Shown here piece after piece: positions 7,300-17,935 of a DNA stretch of 56,980 nucleotides. The notes beneath the pieces were generated by a model that saw nothing but the letters and a program-made list of their open reading frames with translations, made no database searches and was not told where the DNA came from. The DNA lies in assembly GCF_004023625.1 (NCBI RefSeq), contig NZ_ML137709.1:1-56980 (forward strand), given 5' to 3'. This stretch comes from Streptomyces cavernae. Its GTDB lineage: Bacteria > Actinomycetota > Actinomycetes > Streptomycetales > Streptomycetaceae. Both the position numbers and the translations under genes were made by a program. Position 1 is the first letter of the stretch; every line of letters starts with the position of its first letter.

Positions 7300-7776
7300 T
7301 CAGCCGCCGCTCTCCATGGCCTGCATGGCCTGCTTGGCCCGCTTCTCCAGCTCATCCGGCGGCACGTCCTCCACATGTGTGGCGACGTTCCACCGGTGGC
7401 CGAAGGGGTCCTCGAACTGTCCCGCCCGGTCGCCGTAGAACTCGTCCCGCACCGCCTGGAGTTCCGTGGCTCCCCGGGCGACGGCCTCGGCGAACACCGC
7501 GTCGACGTCCTCCACGTACACGTACAGGGTCACGGGCGTGCCACCGACCGTCTTCGGCCCGCGGAACCCCATCTCCGGGAACTCGTCCGCGAGCATGACG
7601 ACCGAGTTGCCGATCTGCAGCTCGGCGTGACCGATCTTGCCGCCCGGCGCCGCCACCCTCATCCGCTCCGTCGCACCGAGGACGGACACGTAGAAGTCGA
7701 TTGCGTCCGCGGCGCCGTCGGTGCAGAGGTACGGCGTGACGCGCTGGAAGTCCTCGGGAACAGGCTTGACGCTCAC
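7300..7776 (-). CDS. VOC family protein (PhnB/glyoxalase-like)
   Basis: A 158-residue single VOC-fold protein. The opening FQRVTPYLCTDGAADAIDFY and the later QFEDPFGHRWNVATHVEDV are typical of the PhnB-like glyoxalase/bleomycin-resistance branch, whose members bind metal through His/Glu pairs in beta-alpha-beta-beta-beta modules. The substrate is unknown. The start is GTG 7776 with GGAAGA upstream. It is convergent with nothing and stands alone between erm and the phosphotransferase. Confidence 0.8.
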   Translation of the reverse strand: MSVKPVPEDFQRVTPYLCTDGAADAIDFYVSVLGATERMRVAAPGGKIGHAELQIGNSVVMLADEFPEMGFRGPKTVGGTPVTLYVYVEDVDAVFAEAVARGATELQAVRDEFYGDRAGQFEDPFGHRWNVATHVEDVPPDELEKRAKQAMQAMESGG

Positions 7777-7917
7777 CGTCTTCCGCCTTTCCGGTCATGT
7801 GTCGCAGAACAGCCCATACCGAACCAGCGTGGCACGCATCACCGGGCGGCGCAGCCGGACGACGGCTCCTGCGAGACTGGGCCAGGCCGCGTGAACCCGA
7901 GCACGGGAGGCGAACGG

Positions 7918-8784
7918 ATGGACGAGGCAGGGGCGCGGGAGGTGCTGGCCGGGGCCGGTGTGCTGCCCGCAGGGGCGGCCGGCGGCGCCGAACTGCTCGC
8001 CCTGGGCGAGAACGCCGTCTTCGGCGCCGGTGACCTGGTGGTCAAGGTGGGGCGCGACGCCGAACTCCTGGACCGGGCACGGCGGGAGCTGGAGATCGCC
8101 GCATGGCTGGCGGAGGCGGGGGTTCCGGCGGTGCGGGCGGCGGAACCCAAGCCGCTGCTGGTGGACGGGCATCCGGTGACCGTGTGGCACCGGCTTCCCG
8201 ATCCGGTGCGGCCGGCCGGCGCCGGTGATCTGGCGGAGCTGCTGCGGGTGGTGCACGCCCTGCCGGCTCCCCCGTTCGAGCTGCCGCGCCGGGAGTTGCT
8301 CGGCGGTGTGGAGCGCTGGCTACGGCTCGCGGGCGATGCGATCGACCCGGTCGACGCGGCGTATCTGCGGGACCGGCGCAACGGTTTCGCCGCGGCCGCC
8401 GCCGGGCTGACCCCGTTGCTGCCGCCCGGGCCGATCCACGGGGACGCGCTCCCGCGCAATGTCCATGTAGGGCCGGACGGCGCCGTCCTGGTGGACCTGG
8501 AGACGTTCTCCGCCGACCTGCGTGAGCACGACCTGGTCGTGATGGCCCTCTCCCGCGACCGTTACGGTCTGCCCGCCGAGGAGTACACGGCGTTCACGGA
8601 CGCGTACGGGTGGGACGTGCGCGAGTGGGAGGGCTGTTCGCTGCTGCGAGGGGCCCGGGAGACCGCGAGCTGCGCATGGGTGGCCCAGCACGCCCCGGGC
8701 AACCCCAAGGCCCTCGAGGAGTTCCGCCGCAGGGTGGCGTCACTGCGGGACGGGGACGAGTCGGTGCGCTGGTACCCGTTCTGA
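7918..8784 (+). CDS. Aminoglycoside phosphotransferase-family kinase
   Basis: A 288-residue protein of the APH/choline kinase superfamily. It has a short nucleotide loop (GENAVFGAGDLVVKV, with the ATP-binding Lys), the catalytic Brenner motif IHGDALPRN (about 172-180; Asp base and metal-binding Asn present) and the metal motif LVDLETFS (about 191-198). The small-molecule substrate cannot be told from sequence; many Streptomyces paralogues are not antibiotic kinases. ATG 7918 follows GGGAGG at a good distance. Confidence 0.8.
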   Translation: MDEAGAREVLAGAGVLPAGAAGGAELLALGENAVFGAGDLVVKVGRDAELLDRARRELEIAAWLAEAGVPAVRAAEPKPLLVDGHPVTVWHRLPDPVRPAGAGDLAELLRVVHALPAPPFELPRRELLGGVERWLRLAGDAIDPVDAAYLRDRRNGFAAAAAGLTPLLPPGPIHGDALPRNVHVGPDGAVLVDLETFSADLREHDLVVMALSRDRYGLPAEEYTAFTDAYGWDVREWEGCSLLRGARETASCAWVAQHAPGNPKALEEFRRRVASLRDGDESVRWYPF

Positions 8785-8799
8785 ACACCCGTGGTCCAG

Positions 8800-8820
8800 C
8801 CGCACCTCGCGGCGGTGCGG
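8800..8820. terminator. Small hairpin between convergent genes
   Basis: CCGCACC / GGTGCGG with a 7-base loop lies between the convergent stops at 8784 and 8843. It is short, but its position fits a shared terminator. Confidence 0.5.
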
Positions 8821-8842
8821 TTCGCGGGGCCCGGAGAGGAGT

Positions 8843-9211
8843 TCAGGCCGCCAGCGGCGATCCCACGCGGTGAGCCGTGCCGTCGGCGTCCACGTAACTG
8901 AACTCCCGAAGCCGGTAGAACGTGTCCGCCGGTTCCGTGAAGCGCCCCTCGACGCCGGAAGCCGTCCAGTCGGCATAGACGGCGTCAGCGTCGCTCACGT
9001 AGAGGTAGAGGACGGTGCCGGTGCGCAGAGGATCATGCTCGGCCCACTCGCTGAGGTGAACCGATACCGCGTCCCGCTCGACGAAGCCATAACGGTGCGG
9101 CCCAGCGAAGGCACGCACCGCGAAACCCAGACGACGGTACCGGTCCAGGGCCGCGTCGAGGTCCCGGACGGGTACAACGGGCGCTATGCCCGTGAAGGCC
9201 ACTTCTGGCAT
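8843..9211 (-). CDS. Bleomycin resistance-type VOC protein
   Basis: A 122-residue protein of the dimeric bleomycin-binding/VOC fold: FTGIAPVVPVRDLDAALDRY at the start, RYGFVERDAVSVHLSEW in the middle and LREFSYVDADGTAHRVGSPL at the end are the family's layout. These small dimers sequester hydrophobic or metal-chelating drugs, or act as lyases. The drug specificity is not predictable. ATG 9211 is used; the in-frame sequence upstream shows no family similarity. Confidence 0.75.
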   Translation of the reverse strand: MPEVAFTGIAPVVPVRDLDAALDRYRRLGFAVRAFAGPHRYGFVERDAVSVHLSEWAEHDPLRTGTVLYLYVSDADAVYADWTASGVEGRFTEPADTFYRLREFSYVDADGTAHRVGSPLAA

Positions 9212-9373
9212 TCCGTCAGTCTTGCACGCCGGTGACTCCGAACACAGTGACAAGTCAAACATCCATTCGATGGCGCATGCGTGCACCTCGGCACCGGCAG
9301 CCCTCACCGAGATGCAGCCCGGGTGGGGGAAGCGCACGATGAGAACAAGGGCACTCCCCTGGAGGTCATCCGG

Positions 9374-9799
9374 ATGCGACGTGTGTTCCCCGCGGCAGCG
9401 GGCCTGGCCCTTTCGGTTTCCCTTGTTTCCCTCGCCGGAGCACCGGCATCGCACGCCACTTCCGCCCCCACCGTGGCGACCAGCACGCAGGCCGCACCCG
9501 AGGCGAAGCACCCAACGGGCCCTGTGGCCCAGGGACCGGTCGACGTGTGCGACTACACCGACACCCGGCCGACCCTTCGCCTGGGGTCGTCCGGGCCGGC
9601 GGTCCAACAAGCCCAGTGCTACCTGAATCAGGCCATGGGCGCCGGCCTGGACGAGGACGGAGACTTCGGCCCGGTCACGCAGTCCGCGACGCAGGACTTC
9701 CAGCGATGTGCCGGCATCGTCGTCGACGGGCGCATCGGAGCCCAGACTTGGTCGTTCCTTTCCTTCTGGGCCAACGCGCCAGGTACTCCCTTCTGTTGA
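9374..9799 (+). CDS. Secreted peptidoglycan-binding domain protein
   Basis: A 141-residue exported protein. A Sec signal peptide (RR start, hydrophobic core, ASHA cleavage near residue 27) is followed by a linker rich in Thr, Ala and Pro and a C-terminal PG_binding_1 domain (LRLGSSGPAVQQAQCYLNQA, GDFGPVTQSATQDFQ, VDGRIGAQTW). Four cysteines suggest disulfides. There is no catalytic domain, so it may decorate or sense the cell wall. ATG 9374 lies eight bases after GGAGG. Confidence 0.8.
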   Translation: MRRVFPAAAGLALSVSLVSLAGAPASHATSAPTVATSTQAAPEAKHPTGPVAQGPVDVCDYTDTRPTLRLGSSGPAVQQAQCYLNQAMGAGLDEDGDFGPVTQSATQDFQRCAGIVVDGRIGAQTWSFLSFWANAPGTPFC

Positions 9800-9848
9800 C
9801 GGGCACCCGGCAGCGTCTCACCGCGTCGCACGACCGACTTCGACCGCG

Positions 9849-10358
9849 TCACTCGCACCGATTGCCGATCGGCGTCCGGTCCGGCCAGGATGCGAGCGAG
9901 TCCAGTTCCTCGCCGATCGCCTCACGCAGGGCGTCATGCTGAGGGCCGAGCGCAAATCGCTCGTCATTCCACCGCTCTCGCGGATAGAGCCACACCGGCG
10001 AGCCCACGAGTTCGGCAGGTTCCCAGGTGAACCGCGGCCACACATGTGCGTGGAGGAACGGGTCGGTGTTCCCCAGAATCTCCAGATTGACCCGCCGGAA
10101 GGCCTGATCCAGCCGCTTGCAAGCGCGCTCGACGGCCTCGCCCAGTCGGTCCATGTCGGACAGGAACGCCAGCCGCTTGCTCCTGGGAAGCTCCGACAGG
10201 CGCTGCACAGCGGGGTCATCCACGAGGAGCACCGAGTACCCCGGGAGGAACTGGACATCCCCGATCACCGCGAATCCTGCCTCCAGCCTGCGGAGCACCG
10301 TGGGATTCCCGCCTCGCAGCGCGCTGCCGATCCGGTCCTCCCGCCAGTCATCGCTCAT
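9849..10358 (-). CDS. HIT-like hydrolase with altered histidine triad
   Basis: A 169-residue protein that looks like the HIT branch of nucleotide hydrolases/transferases. The core is LEILGNTDPFLHAHVWPR. In the triad pattern His-x-His-x-His the first position is Phe while the catalytic middle His and the last His remain (F-L-H-A-H-V-W). It also carries VIGDVQFLPGYSVLLVDDPA, typical of HIT strand arrangements. The substrate is unknown; dinucleotide polyphosphates or AMP conjugates are the family norm. It begins at ATG 10358. Confidence 0.65.
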   Translation of the reverse strand: MSDDWREDRIGSALRGGNPTVLRRLEAGFAVIGDVQFLPGYSVLLVDDPAVQRLSELPRSKRLAFLSDMDRLGEAVERACKRLDQAFRRVNLEILGNTDPFLHAHVWPRFTWEPAELVGSPVWLYPRERWNDERFALGPQHDALREAIGEELDSLASWPDRTPIGNRCE

Positions 10359-10434
10359 GGTCGGCGACTCTACCCGCGCAGGTCGTCGCCGAGATCCGAT
10401 GAGGCTCGCAGGCGGTCGGGCGGCTGCGCGGCAA

Positions 10435-11151
10435 TCAGCGGCCGCCATAGGGGACCACGGGCCAGGCCGACTCGACCGTCGCCTCGGAGTTCGAGGTGCG
10501 GCGCAGGTATCTCTGCAACGACGCCGCCTGCTCGGCAGCCGCACGAACCTGAAGATCATGCAGCTCCGCGGGTGCCAACGTTCCTATGACCGAGTGCTTG
10601 ATCCCCAGGGACCGCGCCGCTCGTGCCGCGGCCACCGCGTCCGCGACGGCGTTGTGCGCGTCATCGAGCAGCACGCCGTAGTGCTCGCACAGTGCTTTGA
10701 GATTCCGCGACCCCTTCCTGTACCGGTCCACGTGCTTGTCGAGGACCAACGGGTCGATGACGGGCGCTGTCTTTCCGCTCAACCGCTTCACCAGCGGCTC
10801 TATCCCGTGCCGTCGGCACTCACGGTCAAGCAGGGAAAGGTCGTACCGCGCGTTCATCACCACCAGCGGAGTCCCCGAGTTCAGCGCTTCGGCGACGGCC
10901 GAGGTGATCTCCTCGATCGCGGGAGCCGCCGGCACCCCGTGCTCGCGGGCGTGTTCGGTGGAGATGCCGTGGATCGCCGAAGCCTGTTGAGGTATGGCCA
11001 CTCCTGGATCGAGCAGCCAGGTCCGGGCCTGTGGAGACCGCTCGTCGGCGTCCACGGCAACGACCGCGGCGGTGACGATCCGGTCGTTCTCGATGTCGGT
11101 CCCTGTGGTCTCCAGGTCGAAGGCCACCAGCGGCCCACTGATCCAGCTCAT
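10435..11151 (-). CDS. DEDDh 3'-5' exonuclease (DnaQ-like)
   Basis: A 238-residue exonuclease of the DnaQ/epsilon superfamily. The Exo I motif is FDLETTGTD (Asp and Glu metal ligands), Exo II lies around MNARYDLSLLDRE, and Exo III is DAHNAVADA, giving the DEDDh set. It probably trims single-stranded or 3'-ended DNA in repair. The ATG at 11151 overlaps the TGA of the short upstream ORF (ATGA), so translation is coupled to that fragment. The long frame has an upstream alternative start, but the fold begins at MSWISGPLVAFD. Confidence 0.85.
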   Translation of the reverse strand: MSWISGPLVAFDLETTGTDIENDRIVTAAVVAVDADERSPQARTWLLDPGVAIPQQASAIHGISTEHAREHGVPAAPAIEEITSAVAEALNSGTPLVVMNARYDLSLLDRECRRHGIEPLVKRLSGKTAPVIDPLVLDKHVDRYRKGSRNLKALCEHYGVLLDDAHNAVADAVAAARAARSLGIKHSVIGTLAPAELHDLQVRAAAEQAASLQRYLRRTSNSEATVESAWPVVPYGGR

Positions 11152-11321
11152 CGCAGGGCCCCGTCGGCCAGGATGCCCCGGTACACCTGAGACGCGCCCC
11201 AAGTACGGGGAAACAAGGCGGCGTTCTCGGTCACGGCTGCGGTGACGATGTGCGCCTCGCGCGGATCCGTCCCTGTCGTCTCCAGGTCGAAGCCGATCAG
11301 CAACTCCCGGTGCCCACCCAT
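11148..11321 (-). pseudogene. Truncated paralogue of the DEDDh exonuclease
   Basis: A 57-codon ORF begins MGGHRELLIGFDLETTGTD and continues with a run close to the Exo I region of the downstream gene (DxxxxxIVTAAV in both). It then diverges (ENAALFPRTWG...) and stops at 11148. It holds the Exo I metal ligands only, so it cannot be catalytic. It is either the residue of a tandem duplication or a leader ORF whose translation delivers ribosomes to the intact exonuclease through the ATGA overlap. Confidence 0.6.
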
Positions 11322-11353
11322 GCGGCCCCCTTCTTCATGGTGCGTTCCCCCTG

Positions 11354-11450
11354 CGATCCCCTGGCGATCCCCCGACGATCCTCGGCGATCCCCCTGCGAC
11401 ACCTGGAGGTCCCCGGCGATCTCGGGATCTTCAGGTGATCCCTACGATCC
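11354..11450. repeat. Helically phased GATC(C) repeats in the exonuclease promoter
   Basis: GATC occurs at 11355, 11366, 11377, 11387, then 11418, 11426, 11437 and 11446; the first four are in CGATCC at spacings of 11, 11 and 10 bp, and the next group resumes about three turns later. All copies would face the same side of the helix. The array occupies the 180-bp gap between the HEPN gene and the exonuclease pair, so it could be a cooperative protein-binding site. Confidence 0.6.
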
Positions 11451-11503
11451 CATGCACCACTGACAATCGGGTGACCGCCTTCCGCTTCCGGGTGCCGGGG
11501 CTG

Positions 11504-12742
11504 TCAGGACACGGGACGGGAGTCGGCCCAAGCCAGTTCGAACTCCTCGCGGTAGGTCTCGAAGAGACCGCCTTCTCCGCCTCCTCTGATGTCATCGGAC
11601 TTCACCACCCGGGCCCCGCCCCGCAGCACGAGCACCGGAGCCTCCATGCCCCGGCTACGCCGCAGATACGACTGCACCACCGCGATGCCGTCGGAGCCGT
11701 CGCCGTCCACCAGATAGGCGGTGAAGCGCGGTGTCTCGTCGAAGACCTGGATCTCGAAGGCCCCGGGGTCACGCAGCCGGGAGCGCACTCTTCGCATGTG
11801 CAGGATGTTCATCTCCACCGCTCGGCTCAACTCGCCTCGCTTCAGACCGAGTTCGCGTTCGCGTCGCTTGACCGCGCTGGAGGCGGGGTTGAGGAAGAGC
11901 AGTCGCACCCGGCTGCCCGCCTCGGCCAGGCGCACCAGCCTGCGGCCGGAGAAGTTCTGCACGAGCAGGTTGAGGCCTATGCCGATGGCGTCGAGGCGGC
12001 GGGCCCTGCCGAACAGGTCCTCGGCCGGGAACCTCCCCAGCAGCCGCACCCTGTCGGGGTGCACGGCGACGACGTCCCCGTACCGGTCGCCGACGAGTTG
12101 CTCCACGGCGTCCACGGGCAACCGCCGCGCGGAGGGCACGTCACTGCCGGCCCCGAGTATCTCCAGGAGCCGGGCGGAGGCCCGTTCGGCCTGGGCGAGC
12201 ACCGCCTCGGACAGGGCCCGGTTGCGTGAGACGACGTTGCGGGTCACCTCGAGTTCATCCAGGGCGAGTTCGACGTCGCGCCGCTCGTCGAAGTAGGGCT
12301 CGAAGCAGGGCCAGTGCTGCACCATCAGCTCGCGCAGCTGGGGCAGCGTGAGGAAGCTGAGCACGTTGTCGTCGGCGGGGTCGAGCAGATAGCCCTTGCG
12401 ACGGCTGACTTCGCGTACCGCGACGGCCCGCTGCACCCACTCCTGGCCGGCCGGTCCGGCCGCCGCCACGACCCACTCGTCGCCGTGCACGGGTTCGTAG
12501 ATGGGACGCAGAACGGCGGCCACGACCGCGCGCAGCCGCTGTTCCACCAGGTTCAGCCAGATGTAGGCCCGACCGGCGCGCTGGGCGCGGGTGCGCACCT
12601 CGTGCCAGGCCTCGGCGTCCCAGTTCAGTTCCGCCCCGATTTCCATCGGCCGTGCCAGCGAAACCGCTCCAGGGGGGACGTCCGTGGAGCTCCCCTCGTG
12701 ACCGCCGTCACCAGGGGGCAGCTCCAGCCCACCCGAGCCCAC
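11504..12742 (-). CDS. SAV2148-type HEPN domain protein
   Basis: A 412-residue cytoplasmic protein of a family conserved in Streptomyces (SAV2148-like HEPN domain proteins). The N-terminal helical part (AWHEVRTRAQRAGRAYIWLN, then EQRLRAVVAAVLRPIYEP) is the HEPN region. The C-terminal half, from about residue 230 (DRVRLLGRFPAEDLFGRAR..., VRLLFLNPASSAVKRRE), resembles phospholipase-D-like or DUF5919-type domains. HEPN proteins are often RNases, but I do not see a clear RX4-6H motif and assign no activity. The GTG at 12742 is chosen because family members start with SGGLELPPGD; the track is open further upstream. Confidence 0.75.
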   Translation of the reverse strand: MGSGGLELPPGDGGHEGSSTDVPPGAVSLARPMEIGAELNWDAEAWHEVRTRAQRAGRAYIWLNLVEQRLRAVVAAVLRPIYEPVHGDEWVVAAAGPAGQEWVQRAVAVREVSRRKGYLLDPADDNVLSFLTLPQLRELMVQHWPCFEPYFDERRDVELALDELEVTRNVVSRNRALSEAVLAQAERASARLLEILGAGSDVPSARRLPVDAVEQLVGDRYGDVVAVHPDRVRLLGRFPAEDLFGRARRLDAIGIGLNLLVQNFSGRRLVRLAEAGSRVRLLFLNPASSAVKRRERELGLKRGELSRAVEMNILHMRRVRSRLRDPGAFEIQVFDETPRFTAYLVDGDGSDGIAVVQSYLRRSRGMEAPVLVLRGGARVVKSDDIRGGGEGGLFETYREEFELAWADSRPVS

Positions 12743-12844
12743 CCGCGCACCGCCTTCCGCTCCCCCGAGCACTCCCCCTGCCAACGATCAAGGAAGGGTA
12801 CTCCGGGAGCGGGCGGCAGTGCAGCCGAAGGGCGGGGTCTTTTC

Positions 12845-14173
12845 TCAACCTTCCCCTCCGCCTCCTTGCTCCACGTGGCCGTTCTGGTCGGCCAGTTCGG
12901 CGGGAGTGAGCGGATTCATAGCGGTCACGTCACGCGGCGCGACGGAGAAGCCCTGCCAGTGCACCGGCATGGGCTGCTGGTCCTCGTCCCGGGCGATGTG
13001 GTGGAAGCCGACGTTGACCCAGGCGACGGGATGGGTGAGCGTCTGTCCGTTGACCCACTTGTCGACGGATTTACCGGCTCGGGTACCGCAGTTGGGGAGG
13101 TTGTTGCTGGCGAACTGCTCGCACTCCTTGTACTCGGTGAAGTAGATGTCGTGCTTGGTGTAGCTGCGGCCCGGGTACTTGCTGGTGGCACCGGGCACGA
13201 ACTCGTACGACCGCGCGTGCCCGTCCTTGTTCTTCCCGGTCCCGCTGACCACCCGCCACCAGCGCATGTTCTTGGCGTCGCCCGCGAGTTCCTTGGTGAC
13301 GCGGGTGACGGTGGTCTTGTTGCGCGGCGCCATTCCGCCCTGGGCCGGCGGGCTGACGACCGAGTCGTACTGCTCGATCTTGTCCTTCGAGGAGCCGTCG
13401 AGGCCGAAGTCGAGCCGCCAGAAGACGTTGTGGCTGTGGCTGGTGGCGTAGTCCTTGGCACCCTTGCCGATGGGCCAGCCGCGGCCGTCGCCCGCGTCGT
13501 AGTCACTGGGCGCGAGGCTGCCCGTGGCACCGACGTTCATGTTGACGGTGCCGTCGTCCTGGAAGCGCCACTCGGTGATGTACTCGTACCAGCCGACCTG
13601 GTTGACGGCGTAGACGAGCAGGTCCTTGCCCTGGGCCTGGAAGACCTTGTTGCCCGTGTCGGCCTGCATACGGTACGCGTGGCCACGGGACCGCGTGGTG
13701 GTGCACAGACCCTTGACGTTCCGGTCCTGCCCCTCTCCGGCGTCGGGCATCCGGACGGTCTTGATGCTGCCGCCAGGGCATTCGCCGGGCGCCATGTTCA
13801 TCAGGCCCTGGCCGAAGCCGGCGCCCGTGAGGTCGTCGTACTCGATCGAGCCGTCGTCGTACGGGACGTGGATCTGGGCGAGCTTCGCGCTGGTCAGGAC
13901 GCGTATCGGGGCGGCCTCGCCGGGCGGCTGGTAGGTGACGTTCTCCAGGACGAGCCCAGCCTCGCTCTCGTAGCGCCAGCACATGCGCCAGGTGGTTCCG
14001 GAGGAGAGTTTCTGCTCGATGCGGTACTCGGCGCTGCAGCCGGGTCCGGTGGCGGGCGCCGCCTTGGACTGTGCCGTCGCCGGGTGCATCGCGCCCGTAG
14101 CGCCGACGGTCAGCGCGGCGAGCGAGAGGCCAAGTGCGGCCTGTCGGGCACGGCCGATTCTGGTCATGGACAT
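12845..14173 (-). CDS. Secreted copper amine oxidase, catalytic domain
   Basis: A 442-residue exported protein with an N-terminal signal peptide (RRxRQAALGLSLAALTVGATGA) and the C-terminal beta-sandwich domain of copper amine oxidases, which oxidise primary amines to aldehydes, H2O2 and ammonia. Visible features: the topaquinone region QVGWYEYITEWRF, where the precursor Tyr is preceded by Trp instead of the usual Asn; DGTVNMNVGATG; the copper ligands HSHNVFWRLDF; and the third-ligand region FHHIARDEDQQPMPVHWQGF. The domain is complete, but the N2/N3 domains normally on the same chain are missing and seem to be in the next gene upstream. ATG 14173 follows AAGGAG by 11 bases. Confidence 0.85.
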   Translation of the reverse strand: MSMTRIGRARQAALGLSLAALTVGATGAMHPATAQSKAAPATGPGCSAEYRIEQKLSSGTTWRMCWRYESEAGLVLENVTYQPPGEAAPIRVLTSAKLAQIHVPYDDGSIEYDDLTGAGFGQGLMNMAPGECPGGSIKTVRMPDAGEGQDRNVKGLCTTTRSRGHAYRMQADTGNKVFQAQGKDLLVYAVNQVGWYEYITEWRFQDDGTVNMNVGATGSLAPSDYDAGDGRGWPIGKGAKDYATSHSHNVFWRLDFGLDGSSKDKIEQYDSVVSPPAQGGMAPRNKTTVTRVTKELAGDAKNMRWWRVVSGTGKNKDGHARSYEFVPGATSKYPGRSYTKHDIYFTEYKECEQFASNNLPNCGTRAGKSVDKWVNGQTLTHPVAWVNVGFHHIARDEDQQPMPVHWQGFSVAPRDVTAMNPLTPAELADQNGHVEQGGGGEG

Positions 14174-14329
14174 GACTAACGGAACTCCTTGCGGAAGGCG
14201 GATGTGATCGCGGAAGTGAGAAACGAGTCCAGTGCGGAACCGGGCGGGAGGCCGGATCGGCGGCCCCGGACAGGGCGGGGTGCCGGAACGGACTGGAGGC
14301 CGGTAAGGGCTGGGGCCGGACAGGGCCGG

Positions 14330-14430
14330 TGCCCCGAATGGACGAGGGCGGGATGGACGAGTGCCCCGAACGGCCGGGGGCGGGATGGACGAGTGCCCCG
14401 AACGGCCGGGGGCGGGATGGACGAGTGCCG
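14330..14430. repeat. 32-bp tandem repeat (three copies)
   Basis: GGGATGGACGAGTGCCCCGA begins at 14350 and 14382, and its first part again at 14414, with identical CGGCCGGGGGC linkers and a diverged copy before the first. The repeat sits in the 407-bp gap between the two amine oxidase genes. The rest of that gap holds GC-rich sequence in which I see no gene. Confidence 0.8.
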
Positions 14431-14580
14431 CATCGATGCCCGAGCAGGGCCAGGACGTCAGGAGGCGGCGCCCGGACGGGGCCATGTCCAGGTCGGGCCG
14501 ACGGTCCGGGAGCGTGGCGCGGAACGAGGGCCGGGCGGGAGCAATCGGTCAGGTCCGGGGTCCCCTCACGCTGCCGGGGC

Positions 14581-15399
14581 TCAGTGGACCTTGGCCACCT
14601 TGCGGGCGCTGAGGTCTATCACCGTGTTGCGGGTGTCGATCCACGGGCCGTTCTTGACCTTGACGAAGAGCCGCACGCAGCGGTGTTTCCCGCATTCGGC
14701 GAGCCCGGCGGGGCCCTGTGCGCCCTCGCTCACCCGGAACACCATGCTGTTCAGTACCAACTGGTCGGGAGAGGTCAGCTCCTTGCCCGTGGCGTCCTTG
14801 TAGTCGGCCTTGAGGCCCGCGCCCAGCGGGTCGGCCAGCAGCAGACCGGCCGCCTCGAGCGCCTCGGCGTGACTGATCGGAGGCTGGGTGTCACGCTGCG
14901 TACCGGTCTTCTCCACCTTTCCGGTGTCGAGATTGACCGTCTTGGTGACGAGGGTGTCGTCCTTGTAGTCGTAGAACGACACGTCCGCACGGCGCGGGGC
15001 CTGCGGATCATCCAGTTCGTCCGCCGCCGGCACCGCCAGATTGGCGGTGATCCGCTGCGGACCGCGTTCACCCTCCACGTTCTCGCTGGTCCGCAAGAGC
15101 TGCTGGTCGAGGGCGATCCGCTGGGCCCGGGCGATCTCGTCGGACGTGAGCGGATCCCGGCCCTCGCCCTCGCCGCCCTCTGCGGGAGCGTCCTCCACGA
15201 CCCCCGGCCGGACCGCGCCGGCCCCCTGTTCCGGCGCCTGTCCTGCCTGCCGGGCGGCCGCTCCGCCGCCCCGGCCCGCCGGCTCGTCGGCCCCGGCCGA
15301 CCCCGGCAGGGTGATTCCGACCATCACGGCGGTACCCGCGACCGCGATGGCCGCACCTGCCACCACCTTGCCCAGATGGCGGTGCACTATTGCGCGCAC
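14581..15399 (-). CDS. Exported protein resembling copper amine oxidase N-terminal domains
   Basis: A 272-residue protein with one N-terminal hydrophobic segment (GKVVAGAAIAVAGTAVMVGI), a disordered Gly/Ala/Glu linker, and a C-terminal part that resembles the N2/N3 domains of copper amine oxidases: NLDTGKVEKTGT followed by PPISHAEALEAAGLLLADP (compare PLTxEExxxAExLVxADP) and then VRLFVKVKNGPWID. It lies directly upstream of the catalytic-domain gene on the same strand, so the two may form one enzyme. A C-rich pair (ECGKHRC) could form a disulfide. The start is GTG 15399 after AGGGGGAAAT. The domain match is by pattern only. Confidence 0.6.
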   Translation of the reverse strand: MRAIVHRHLGKVVAGAAIAVAGTAVMVGITLPGSAGADEPAGRGGGAAARQAGQAPEQGAGAVRPGVVEDAPAEGGEGEGRDPLTSDEIARAQRIALDQQLLRTSENVEGERGPQRITANLAVPAADELDDPQAPRRADVSFYDYKDDTLVTKTVNLDTGKVEKTGTQRDTQPPISHAEALEAAGLLLADPLGAGLKADYKDATGKELTSPDQLVLNSMVFRVSEGAQGPAGLAECGKHRCVRLFVKVKNGPWIDTRNTVIDLSARKVAKVH

Positions 15400-15450
15400 A
15401 TTTCCCCCTACTCCTTCTATGCGTCCTATGCGCTCAGAAGTCCCTTGAGC

Positions 15451-15476
15451 AACAATTGTTCGACATACGGGGTATG
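15451..15476. promoter_or_regulatory. Two palindromes in the divergent region upstream of glgX
   Basis: AACAATTGTT (15451-15460) is a perfect 10-bp palindrome flanked by TG...CA, and CATAC-GGG-GTATG (15464-15476) is a 5-3-5 palindrome directly beside it. They lie in the 186-bp gap between glgX and the divergent amine oxidase-type gene. The AT-rich core stands out in this DNA and suits a LacI/TetR-class operator. Confidence 0.45.
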
Positions 15477-15585
15477 CCTGGTCGCACGGTAAGAGGGATG
15501 TAAGTCATAGGTGGTTCCATCACTTTCGGGGAGACTCGGGCGGGAGTCCCCCACGGAGCGGGGCGTAACTGGAAGAGTCGTATCC

Positions 15586-17720
<2,135 letters not shown>

Positions 17721-17742
<22 letters not shown>

Positions 17743-17935
17743 TGCGAGCGCCGTGCCGGCAGGCGCGTGCCGAAGGCGGTAGCTGGTGCCTGGTGGTGCG
17801 GCGCCCGGCTTGATGCGAGCGCCGTGCCGGCAGGCGCGTGCCGAAGGCGGTAGCTGGTGCCTGGTGGTGCGGCGCCGGCTTGATGCGAGCGCCGTGCCGG
17901 CAGGCGCGTGCCGAAGGCGCTGGCTGGTGCGCCTG
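17721..17935. repeat. 70-71 bp tandem repeat including the 3' end of glgX
   Basis: The last codons and stop of glgX plus about 45 bp downstream are repeated: GATGCGAGCGCCGTGCC occurs at 17741, 17812 and 17882, and each copy is preceded by a version of GGTGGTGCGGCGCCGGCTT. The third copy is truncated and diverged. The array therefore duplicates the VVVRRPA-stop end of the gene. Confidence 0.85.

Noticed and set aside
12314..14179. 621-codon plus-strand frame across the HEPN and amine oxidase genes
   Set aside because: Antisense shadow; no start signal and no conserved motif.
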